The translations under genes and the position numbers were made by a program. 64,000 nucleotides of DNA, from assembly GCA_032622095.1 (NCBI GenBank), contig CP136062.1, positions 164,420,875 through 164,484,874 of the forward strand. Reading direction: 5' to 3'. This document shows, in pieces, positions 54,184 to 64,000 of this stretch; the stretch's first letter is position 1, and the number at the start of each line of letters is the position of its first letter. The DNA comes from Siphonodentalium dalli. Taxonomy: Eukaryota; Mollusca; Scaphopoda; Gadilida; Siphonodentaliidae. The notes beneath the pieces are model-generated. The model did not search any database. It was not told where the DNA came from and worked only from the letters and a program-made list of their open reading frames with translations.

Positions 54184-54714
54184 CTAAAACAAATGAGTGT
54201 ATGTTAAAGGCACGCGAGGCCTTCATTGTCAAAGATATTCATATTTATTCCAAACATCGTACACAGAAAAACATTAAAACGCATACAGTTTCGTTCATAT
54301 ATATATATACCATGACCATCGCGTAAACAGCATGTTATCATAAAGACCTACTATATTTTACCTAAGCAAAAGCCTGATTGTGTTACAGAAGACAGCACAA
54401 TGCTACTGGCTAATCACACACAAATGGCATAAACGCTCTTTATTAGTTCCATATAAGGAATTCGCAACCAAAGAACGCTCTTTATGTTTACCATCATAAT
54501 ATAAACAAACACCAGAAAAGTAACTTTTTATGCTCTTGTTTACATAACAATAGTCAAACATATGACAATAAGATACTGTTTATGCGATATTTCTTATTTG
54601 TATATGGACAAAGTCTGTCTACAATTTGATGTTCTTTCTGTTTGTGGCGGTTTTTGACGGCTGGAAATATTTTCACAGAATACCCACCGCCAAGGCCAAC
54701 CGTACCTTTAATGA

Positions 54715-55164
54715 TTAAAGGTACTCAATGATCCGATTCGATGCTTCCCAATATCATCAGATTCCAACAAAAAAAATTGAAATGCCGCTTCAGTTATCAG
54801 TATCCATTAATTGCCCAAATATAATGCTAAGCACAGTCGACTAATTAAACATTGCCGAAAACATGTTATTTATCAACATTCGGTCAAAGAAAATTGCCCG
54901 GATTTTCAAATATCTAAAACCCAAAGCCACTTGATTTTAGAGTAATCCATCTTCATCCATAATTTGGTCAGAGACCGCGACATGATGGATATTTGCCAGG
55001 CCGCCAAAAATTACATATCTCGAAAAATGACAAATTTCAAAAATCATATCTGATCACTCTGAGCTCCGATGGGTGGGGTCCTCAACTCAAATAAAAATAT
55101 GTTTTACCCCCGAAGCCAAAGAAATAGTAATTTGGGAGTATTAATTCAGATTTTTCATCTTTAA
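54715..55164. mobile_element. TTAA-type MITE, copy 3
   Basis: A 442-bp element between TTAA targets. The left end is AGGTACTCAAT and the right end carries ccgaagccaaagaaatagta followed by gagtattaattcagat, matching copy 4 at 7993. It is a mosaic of the two subfamilies. Confidence 0.6.
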
Positions 55165-55669
55165 TTTGTACCAATTTGTGTAGGTATTGCTAATACATAT
55201 TACAGATCATGTGAACTAAACACAATTAAGTTATTTAGAATCAATAAATTACACGCTGGTTTCGATCATCAAATGTTTTTCAGAGATCCTTTCAATCATA
55301 CTACTATCTACAATCACACTAAAAAAACAGCCATCTAGTACTGAATATACACCTAAATAGAGAGAGACGATAATTTTGAAAGTTCCATAGAGCTATTCTA
55401 TTAAATAAGACCAGAATTTGTATCATCAATACACGTTAACTATGGAGATTGTATAAAACCATTCGCAACAAGACAGTATCGGTATGTGACTCAAAACACC
55501 ACACCTGCCTGCAGTGTTTCATCAACATTTTTTTATTAAACCCCAAAACTAGTAATTGTGACGTCATACAGGTTCTGTCTATATTTAGACTGAGAACATC
55601 TCTTTATGGTCGTACATGTTAAGTCTGCGACTTTGAGTATGCACCAATCAATTAGTAAATTCCGAAGAA
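55165..55669. other. No gene seen
   Basis: AT-rich sequence without recognisable features. Confidence 0.35.
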
Positions 55670-57783
55670 CTCTATCCAATATTCAAGAAGGGTGACCCAG
55701 CGGACACGAATAATTACAGACCAATATCTCTCCTATGCTGCCTCGGGAAAAACTAAGCAATTTTAAAAACGAAGTAATATACTCATATCAATCTGGCTTT
55801 TTACCTTCGCATTGTATTACATTTCAACTTGTCGAACTGTATCATTCTTTGTGCAAGTCACTTGATAACCGATTACACACTTGTGCCGTGTTCTGTGACA
55901 TTTCTAAAGCGTTTGAAAGGGTTTGGCACAGAGGTCTTTTGGCGAAGTCAGAATCTTATGGAGTTGTGGGTGAATGTTTGACCTGGTTACCCGATTATAT
56001 AAGCAATCGGAGACAACGTGTCCTCGTTGGGGACCACCTTTTCCGAAAACAAGCCTATTCACGCTGGAGTCCCCCAGGGGTAAGTTCTGGGACCTTTCTT
56101 ATTCCTTGTATACATCAATGATTTGGCAGATAACTTACACTCTCTGGCGCGATTATATGCTGATGGCACTTGCTTAACTGTTAATCACAAAGAGCAGGAC
56201 GAATTCTTGTATACGGTAAATAAAGATCTCAGTATAATACATAACTGGTCCAGAACATGGCTTGTCAGCTTCAATCCTTTAAAAACAAACGTTTTACAGT
56301 TTTCGGTCTCATCCAAAGCAATTAGACATGATTTAGAAAAAAATATCGAATTTGATACGCCATTCCTCCCAATATCTGAATCACAAAAACATCTGGGGCT
56401 ACAAATCCAATCTAATTTGGGCTGGGATCTTCAAATAAACGATATCGCACAAAGAGTTGCTGCACTCTTATCAGCATTAAGAAAAATAAATTTAGACTGT
56501 CAAGGAAAACATTGTTGCTAATATACAATGCATATATACTACCCCTCTTCGATTACGGTGATGTTATTTGGGATTGTGCACCAAACAACCTCCTCGAAAC
56601 TCTTGATAAACTTCAGTTTGAAGCTGCTAGAATAATCAGTGGGTTAACACGTTCTGCAGAGAGAAGACACACACATAAGTGGGTGCTTTTCACTAAAATT
56701 CTAAGTCACAAAGCCCCTTCGTACTTGACTAATATTATACTTCAACGTGTAGGGGATAATAAATCTCATAAGCTCAGATATCCTGAGAAATTTAAGTCTT
56801 TTGGGAGGGAACACTAACTATTATCAGGATTCATTTTCCCCGCTATGGTAAAACAGTTGAATTCCCTTCCAGGCGAAACGAAGAAACTTGAAACAACTAA
56901 TCAGCTCGTGTCAAAGATTGATACCATTACTGCCGAATGTCAAAATTATGATATACTTGCATTTACTGAGACCTGGCTATCAGATTCAACCTCGGACGAG
57001 GAGTTGACTATACCGGGATTCAACAGCCCTGCACGACTTAATCGTCCTACTCTCGGTGGAGGTATTGCGATTTATGTCCGCAACTCACTTCATTTCAAAA
57101 GGCGAAAAGATATCGAAATACTCGGCCTTGAACATATATGGTTAGAAATCTTCACGCCTACGAACAGTTTCTTTTATGGAACCTTCTATACTATCTATAG
57201 ACCTCCGAATTCACCTGTATAACTCTGGGATAAGATATACACTTCTCTTGATGGAGCGATGGACACAAAAGAATCCAGAAATCACACAATTATTACCGGA
57301 GATTTAAATTGTAACCAACTGTGCACTGAACCAAAAACAAACAAGATATATATGTGGGAAGTTTGGTATGAAACAACTTATAGAACAACCAACCTACTTC
57401 ACTGAAAATTCCCGATCACTCTTAGACCTGTTTTTCTCAAATAAACCGGATTTTGTACAGTCGTGTGAGATTTTAGATCCTTTTTTGCAGAATTGGTTCG
57501 ATATCACTGCCCAATCGTACTTACTTCAAGTCTTAGTTATTAAACCACCGGAATGGTTTAATGTGGGAGATCGAAAATCCAACATAATTCACACATCCCC
57601 TATGTGTACTTGTGGATACCATGAAGAAACCGCATTCCGTTTCATTGTCATGTGTCCCCTGTGCCCATTATAGAAACAAATCATGCTTTATCGTTTTAAT
57701 CGCCTTGGTCTTTTGAAACTAATACTGAATTATTCAAGATAGTACAGTCATACATCAATGCTACCAAGAGATTCGAAGAATGA
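55670..57783 (+). pseudogene. LINE G reverse transcriptase, interrupted by endonuclease DNA
   Basis: The parts at 55670-56911 and 57530-57783 belong together: FKKGDPADTNNYRPISLL, FCDISKAFERVWHRGLL, RLYADGTCL (usual YADD is YADG), SQKHLGLQIQSN, ILPLFDYGDVIWDCAP, and after the interruption PPEWFNVGDRKSNIIH, MCTCGYHEETAF and SYINATKRFEE. It resembles LINE P. Several frameshifts occur (near 56090, 56520, 56815). The intervening 618 bp (56912-57529) is endonuclease sequence from a LINE like H. Confidence 0.8.
56912..57529 (+). repeat. Inverted duplicate of LINE H endonuclease (recipient)
   Basis: It encodes ITAECQNYDILAFTETWLSD, GGGIAIYVRNSLHFKRRK and LLDLFFSNKPDFVQS. It matches 58582-59198 in reverse complement almost base for base, including a shared in-frame TAA after PPNSPV. 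Boundaries are at caaagatt on the left and ttacttcaa on the right. Confidence 0.9.
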
Positions 57784-57955
57784 CCTTAATCGTACATTAA
57801 AACCTCTAACAGTGCTCTTACAATTCAGATGGATATGTGGTAGAGAGTCCCTTCTAGTCGCCAGTGGATCACGGATGACGGTTTTTCTCCAAATTTACTT
57901 GCTTTGATTGTTTTTGTATCGTGCTGTAAATGTCGTCTTTTGTATGTATATATAT

Positions 57956-58339
57956 TACTAGCAGGGTTACCCGGCGTTGCACAGGTTAAAGGGATATGAA
58001 ACCCTCTGTGGATATTTGGAAGGAATAAAAAATACTCTTGCTCTCAAAGTGTTACACGTATTCTCATAAATTGTATATCCAAATGGCATCACAAAACATG
58101 ATTGTTACACATGGAATATAAGTAGTGACTCACGTTGTCAGTTCGGAGCGATTATCATTTTGTTTAATCCGTCCCACCAGTAAAGAAGTATTTATTTATT
58201 TACAACTGCGTATACTTCAGACGTTATAGCATGAAATATGAACACCATAAACACATTAGTTAGAAAAAAATAAAAGACGAAAATTGTGTTCCACATAGAG
58301 ATGTATCAAGCAATCAATCAATCTAGTTTATCATATATA
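57956..58339 (+). mobile_element. ACTAGCAGGG..ACCCGGCG-type element (tentative)
   Basis: It begins actagcagggttacccggcg after a TA-rich run, an opening comparable to 47818. The rest shows no repeats or ORF. The right boundary is unknown. Confidence 0.3.
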
Positions 58340-59700
58340 TGTGGCCTGACATCCATTCGGGTTCATCTGGTCTAATTGTAACAAATTTGTTTGGAATGTG
58401 TTTTATCGCGACTTCATTAATTTGTAAGTTACCACCGTCGCAAGTTCTGTATAATTCACATGTTTCAACGGATTCTCGGAGCCCCACGTTTGCAATTCTT
58501 CATTCATTGCACTGAAATTTGCCTCGTTTTATTTCCATGTTCTTCTTTTGGTGAATCGGTTCGATGTCGCTTTACAAATATTTGAAGTAAGTACGATTGG
58601 GCAGTGATATCGAACCAATTCTGCAAAAAAAGGATCTAAAATCTCACACGACTGTACAAAATCCGGTTTATTTGAGAAAAACAGGTCTAAGAGTGATCGG
58701 GAATTTTCAGTGAAGTAGGTTGGTTGTTCTATAAGCTGTTTCATACCAAACTTCCCACATATATATCTTGTTTGTTTTTGGTTCAGTGCAGTTGGTTACA
58801 ATTTAAATCTCCGGTAATAATTGTGTGATTTCTGGATTCTTTTGTGTCCATCGCTCCATCAAGTGAAGTGTATATCTTATCCCAGAGTTATACAGGTGAA
58901 TTCGGAGGTCTATAGATAGTATAGAAGGTTCCATAAAAGAAACTGTTCGTAGGCGTGAAGATTTCTAACCATATATGTTCAAGGCCGAGTATTTCGATAT
59001 CTTTTCGCCTTTTGAAATGAAGTGAGTTGCGGACATAAATCGCAATACCTCCACCGAGAGTAGGACGATTAAGTCGTTCAGGGCTGTTGAATCCCGGTAT
59101 AGTCAACTCCTCGTCCGAGGTTGAATCTGATAGCCAGGTCTCACTAAATGCAAGTATATCATAATTTTGACATTCGGCAGTAATGGTATTAATCTTTGGC
59201 AATAGGCTTTGTACATTGAGGCACATAATCGATAGTGTAGGTGCGTTTGGTCCAGGATTTGGGTGAACGCTCCCAGATTTCATTAATAAACTTTTCATTA
59301 TTTCATAAATTGCACGACATAAGTGTGATAAAGTTACTAGTGATGATCGAGATATTGTGCTTATTGCAACATTGAAGGAAAGTTTGCTAAAGTTTGCATT
59401 GACTCTAAAATTATTCCTATCAAAAATATATTTGGGAAGAATACTATCGTTATTCAGCATATAATACTTCAGAACAATGAGGAAAGTCAAGTGTTGCGTT
59501 ATACCAATGGAACGTAGTGCAAGGAATGACAAAAGACTAAGTGAATACAGCATATTTAGTTTCTTCCCCTCTGTACTTACTGCACGCTTATAGAGCATAC
59601 CAACTCTTGCCCGATAAGTCATAATATTAATCATTACAATAGGATTCGGCCACAAAGGGCCGATCCCAGTTATAGGCAAACCGGTGGGCAAGAGGTGGTA
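58340..59700 (-). pseudogene. LINE H, 5' part with endonuclease
   Basis: Read on the minus strand the ORF opens near 59691 with NIMTYRARVGM, as in LINE J (YRARIGYF). It carries SVHPNPGPN and CLNVQSLLPKIN (endonuclease N motif), then ETWLSD (E), TFYTIYRPPN (Y/R) and TGDLNCN (D.N), and HCPIVLTSN (H). A TAA at 58888 and frameshifts interrupt it. It is lost near 58340 before the reverse transcriptase. It is the probable source of the copied 618 bp. Confidence 0.8.
58582..59198 (-). repeat. Inverted duplicate (donor copy within LINE H)
   Basis: LINE H sequence continues naturally on both sides of this segment, so it is the donor of the copy at 56912-57529. Confidence 0.9.
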
Positions 59701-60375
59701 TGTGATCGTAGTGCTTTATCGGGGAGGGTTGGGTTATCAGGCAATAACAATACATGTATATATGATGGAGGCATAATTCAATTAGCGATGCAATAATTAA
59801 AACAGGCATTGCGTACATTCTAGTTCATCCGGTTTTAGGACCCGGTTTTCGGCCAATTTTATATGCGTTCAACTGTTATATCTATACGGTCAGTAATAAA
59901 ACTTGAGATCGATATGTGATTACATATATAGAGCTACAGAATAAAATATTAAATATAGTCTGTGATTGCGATGGAGGTACACATACATATCAAAAATTTA
60001 ATTGCACTTCGTTTGAAATGGACTCAACAGTCTGTAGGTAATATGATAGTGGTTAAAATACAAAGTACTTATAAAACACTGGAACTGTTAACATTTTAAA
60101 CAGTATGCTATTCATAAAATATCAGCTGTTTATGAAATGCGGTTAAGAATAAATTGGCAGGCATCGTCCCATATTTCATGTAATATTTGCACCAGGGTGC
60201 ATTATGTTCTGTTTATATTATTTTTTGTATTTTATTATATATGTGATCTTGTTATTGTCTTGTATCATGGAAAGTTACACACATCCAATATCTGCACTTA
60301 GAAATCAACAAAAGCGATGCTGCAAACCCATTCTGACCTATCTTAGCTATTCCAGAACTTACCATTACTCACCTA
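59701..60375. other. No gene seen; possible LINE 5' leaders
   Basis: It separates the outward-pointing starts of LINE H (minus) and LINE J (plus). The plus-strand 60-codon ORF at 60204-60386 is hydrophobic and unrecognised. No ORF1 was found for LINE J. Confidence 0.35.
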
Positions 60376-63300
60376 ATGGGGATTAACTTAGAAATGTATC
60401 GAGCTAGGATAGGTTACTTTGGGGGAGGCAGGATCGTTGGAGGTTTGGATTTTGAAAGTATAATGTTGGTTAAATTGGTATGCTGTTTTGGACATAGAGG
60501 TTTCTTGTTGATGTTACTTCTTATGGTAATTATCTGTGTTGATGTGCATCCTCATCCAGGACCCATAACTAAAAATATTTCAATTGCATCTTTAAATGTC
60601 AGAGGACTTAGAAATAAAGTGCCTTTGGTAACAGCTGAACTAGCAAATTATGATATTATTTCCATTACGGAAAGTCTCTTAAGTGATAAGGTAACTGATG
60701 ATTTATTAGATATCCCGGGGTTCCACTCACCTCCCATTCAAATTGACAGAATTGCTAACAAAGGCGGTGGTATTGTTATTTATGTCAAAAAGGAACTTAC
60801 ATATAAACACTTAACAGATTTCGATAAACCTGGTCTAGAAGCAGTGTGGCTAGAAATAAGATATTCAAATAAGATTTTCAATCTAGGTGTGTTTTACCGT
60901 CAACCAAATGCATTGAGTAGTTATTGGGATCTCATAGATAGTTCTATATCACTAGCAAGGGAAAATGTTACACGTAAATGCATAATAGTTGGGGATTTTA
61001 ATGCAGACTGTCTAAAAATAAAAAAAATAAAATAAAAATGCTAGAAGTATCATGTGGTCTAAAGCAATTTGTAAAAACAGCAACACGTGTTACTGATAAG
61101 TCAGCCACCTTAATTGATTTGGTTCTCAGCTCATGCGAAAATATGATAAAAGATTGCTCTGTATCGGCACCTTTCTGTAGTGATCATTGTGCTACATTGG
61201 TGACTCTTAAAGAACCTAGTACACACCTTCCTTCTTTTAAAAGACGTATATATGATTACGCACGTATGGATTTTGAAGGTATGAAGCTAGCATTTACTAG
61301 TGTAAACTGGGACACTATTTTTCTATCTAAATTTACTGATGTTGCTGAGAAAGTGGTTGCTTATATCACGGAGACAACTGACAGATTTGTTCCAAATAAA
61401 GTTGTCACAGTAAAGAGTAATGATAAATCTTGGATCACATGTGACTTAAAAAGTAAAATGAAAAAACGGGATAGGGCCCACAAATTAGCAAAAAAAAATA
61501 ATAACGTGGATAGCTGGGGGAACTTCAGGATAGTAAGAAATGAGACAATTGGCGCAATCAGAAAAGCAAAATTAGAATATGACCAGAAGTTAGACATATC
61601 AGTTTCAACTGGAAATTTCAATAATAAACAATGGTGGAGGTTAGCAAATGATTTCATGAAAAGGACTCAAAATACGCATAGGAACTTTCCACCATTGATT
61701 GAATCCAATAATCTAATCAGTGATGCTTCTGATATAGCTAATATTCTAAATAACTATTTTGTTGAACAGGGTGCGTCTATTGATGACTCGCTTCATTTAC
61801 CAGACTTATACTTTAACAGTAAATGTCTGGAAGAAATTGAAGTAACTGTTGAAGATGTCAATCAGATTTTAAATTCACTTGACACTGGTAAAGCCTCTGG
61901 GCCTGATAACGTGAGTAATAGGGTATTGAAAACTTTTTCTTTTGTATTGGCAGAACCTCTAACTAGATTATTTAATGTTCTTCTTGAAGAATCACATTTC
62001 CCACAAATATGGAAGCATGCTAATGTAACTCCTATACATAAGAAAGGTTCTGTAAATGAAAAAAGTAATTATAGGCCAGTATCTCTGACCAGTACACTTA
62101 GTAAAGTGTTTGAGAAGGTGGTGTTTAAATATGTGTATGAATTTACTTCTTCTCACTGCCTGCTAACTCCATGTCAGTCAGGTTTTACGCCTGGCGATAG
62201 TACAATATACCAACTTCTCGACATTGACTACTTCACCCAACAAACTTTAAACGATAGGTCATCCGTCAGATTTGTATTCTGTGATATAAGCAAGGCATTT
62301 GACAGAGTTTGGCACAAAGGTCTTATACATAAATTAAATGCAATAGGTATCCGAGGTAAATTACTGTCATGGTTTGTTAAATATCTTAATAATAGAACTC
62401 AGTCCACAGTAATTAATGGAAAAATTTCTAAGAATAGTACTATACATGCTGGTGTACCACAAGGCTCAGTACTAGGCCCCCCTCCTATTTAATATTTACA
62501 TCAACGATATAGTGTCGGGTATAGAATCTAACATTAGACTTTATGCAGATGATACCTGCTTATTTTTGCCTGTAGACAATGAAGTTATGGCTGCCGAGAT
62601 TCTAAATAGGGACCTTCTCCGTATTGGAGAATGGGCAAAGAAATGGCAAGTTAATTTTAGCCCTGCCAAAACAAAAACTTTGACAATCGGAGTGGATGGT
62701 AACCATGTTAATCCAGTATTGTTCTTATGTGATCAACCAGTACAAGAAGTAGATGAACACAAAAACCTGGGTCTCACTTTCAGTAGGAGTGGAAATTGGG
62801 ACATCCATATTGACACTATTGTCAATAAGGTTGCACCTATGATAAACATATTTAGGAGTTTTAAATATCGCCTATCGAGATCGGCCTTACTGAACATATA
62901 CAGGTCTTTCATATTACCTCTATTTGATTATGCAGACTCAGTTTGGGGTAATTGCTCTTTGACAAAATGTACTCAGTTGGAAAATTTACACCTTGATGGT
63001 CTTCGCACAATATGTGGTGCAGTTAGAGGTATCAGTCATAATCTAATATACACTGAAACTGGTTTTGCTCCCTTAAGTTTAAGACGAGAACGTAGAAAAA
63101 CCATTATGATGTTTAAACTTGTGAATAGGCTTTGTCCACAGTATCTCTATCTGAAGATTCCAAGACTTGTCTCTGATACATGTGATTACTCTTTTCGAGT
63201 GGATAAATTAATTGAATTCGAATGGAATCTGAAAAGTTTCTATAACTCATTCTTTCCTTCTGGTGTGAGACTGTGGAACAATGTGGACACTGATATACTA

Positions 63301-63693
63301 AATACAAATTCTCTATCAAAATTAAAATTTGACCTGACTAGATTCAATACAGTGGTGCCCAAAGTCTATTGTGAAGGGAGCAGATGTAACCAAATAATAC
63401 ATGCTAAATTGCGCCTAGGCTGTAGTGATCTGAATGCTCATAAGTATGAAAGGTTTCTAATTGATGATCCAAGCTGTAGTTGTGGTTATGCTTATGAGGA
63501 TCCTGAGCACTACATAGTCTTTTGCCCATTATTTTATAGACAACGTGAATCCTTAGTATTAACATTGAAAGACCTAGATTGTGAAATTTGTATTAAAGAT
63601 TTTCTTATTGGATCATCCCATGTTGTTCCTAATACAAATTCAACAATATGTAATGCACTTCATATTTACTTTGAATCTACTGAGAGACTGTGA
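60376..63693 (+). pseudogene. LINE J ORF2, near-complete endonuclease and RT
   Basis: About 1,105 codons in three segments. The first (60376-61035) starts MGINLEMYRARIGYFGG and carries VHPHPGP, SLNVRGL, ITESLLSD, FYRQPN and VGDFNAD. The second (61038-62492) has CSDHCATLV, completing the endonuclease motifs, then SGPDNVSNRVLK, NYRPVSLTSTLSKVFEK, FCDISKAFDRVWHKGL and GVPQGSVLG. The third (62512-63693) has LYADDTCLF (YADD), HKNLGLTFS, ILPLFDYADSVWGN and SCSCGYAYEDPEHY. One frameshift is in an A-rich tract (61013-61040) and the other in a C run (62476-62482); they cancel. It is a CR1/L2-like LINE, the youngest-looking here. Confidence 0.85.
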
Positions 63694-64000
63694 TTACATA
63701 TCAACTGCAGTACACTTTTTCTGCTTAAGTTTAACTTGCAGATTGATACATGTGGATGTGGCGTATCATTCAAATTTATATTCAAATTTATATGGTTATT
63801 ATATCATCACAACTTTATCTGAATATTGAATCATTTTAAACTCTAAACTCTTACTCATTGCCATCAACAGTATTTTCAGGATAACCCTGTCTTATTTAAT
63901 CCTATTTAGTGACTTCATACTTAATGATTATTAGGAATTTCCATGATACAAGATATATACACCATTAAATTGTCATGTGTCCTTGTTTGTCAACTTTTTG
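63694..64000 (+). other. Probable LINE J 3' UTR, incomplete
   Basis: Sequence after the stop shows no stem-loop of the AAGC..GCTT type before the window ends. Confidence 0.4.

Overview
This window looks like repeat-dense animal nuclear DNA, most likely from a marine lophotrochozoan such as a bivalve mollusc (inference, moderate to low confidence). The evidence is AT-rich sequence, GT-AG introns, several CR1/L2-like LINE families plus one L1/Tx1-like LINE, hAT-type and TTAA-flanked MITEs, and a tandem-core element of the kind described in bivalves. There is no bacterial architecture. I saw no rRNA, tRNA or CRISPR array by eye.

Layout. Positions 146-785 and 22591-23976 are the 3' and 5' halves of one minus-strand LINE. 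Their outer ends carry a matching 13-bp target-site duplication, and their reading frame breaks at the same place in the reverse transcriptase tail. Between them lies a 21.8-kb block (786-22590). Both of its edges carry GGCGCCG-type inverted ends backed by about 1 kb of CGGTGCCG-rich repeats. The block holds one intact spliced gene (7627-16949, 9 coding exons, 361 aa) with a DUF4806-type C-terminal domain. I propose that the block is a large, apparently undescribed mobile unit.

24054-28090: two different LINEs joined 5' end to 5' end between long direct repeats, as if two target-primed events met. 30.6-38.6 kb: two inverted copies of a repeat (X). Copy 1 is interrupted by LINE D, which is interrupted by LINE E, and each insertion has its own target duplication. 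40.2-42.1 kb: a tandem array of about 158-bp units. 42.15-46.9 kb: a decayed protein-primed-type DNA polymerase B (Maverick/Polinton-like) and a divergent basic ORF, sharing a 108-bp palindromic promoter; a foldback element sits in the polymerase. 47.0-49.0 kb: a large AT-looped palindrome whose right arm keeps a 77-codon single-span membrane ORF. 50.0-51.9 kb: an L1/Tx1-like fragment. 52.5-54.2 kb: two minus-strand exons of a ubiquitin-like domain, one with a frameshift. 55.7-59.7 kb: a LINE fragment that acquired 618 bp of endonuclease sequence as an inverted copy of a LINE 1 kb away. 60.4-63.7 kb: the best preserved LINE, with endonuclease and reverse transcriptase motifs complete and only two mutually compensating frameshifts in homopolymers.

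The only intact-looking protein genes are the DUF4806 gene, possibly the small membrane ORF, and nearly the LINE at 60.4 kb. All calls come from reading the sequence. No database search was run, and family names rest on remembered motif patterns.
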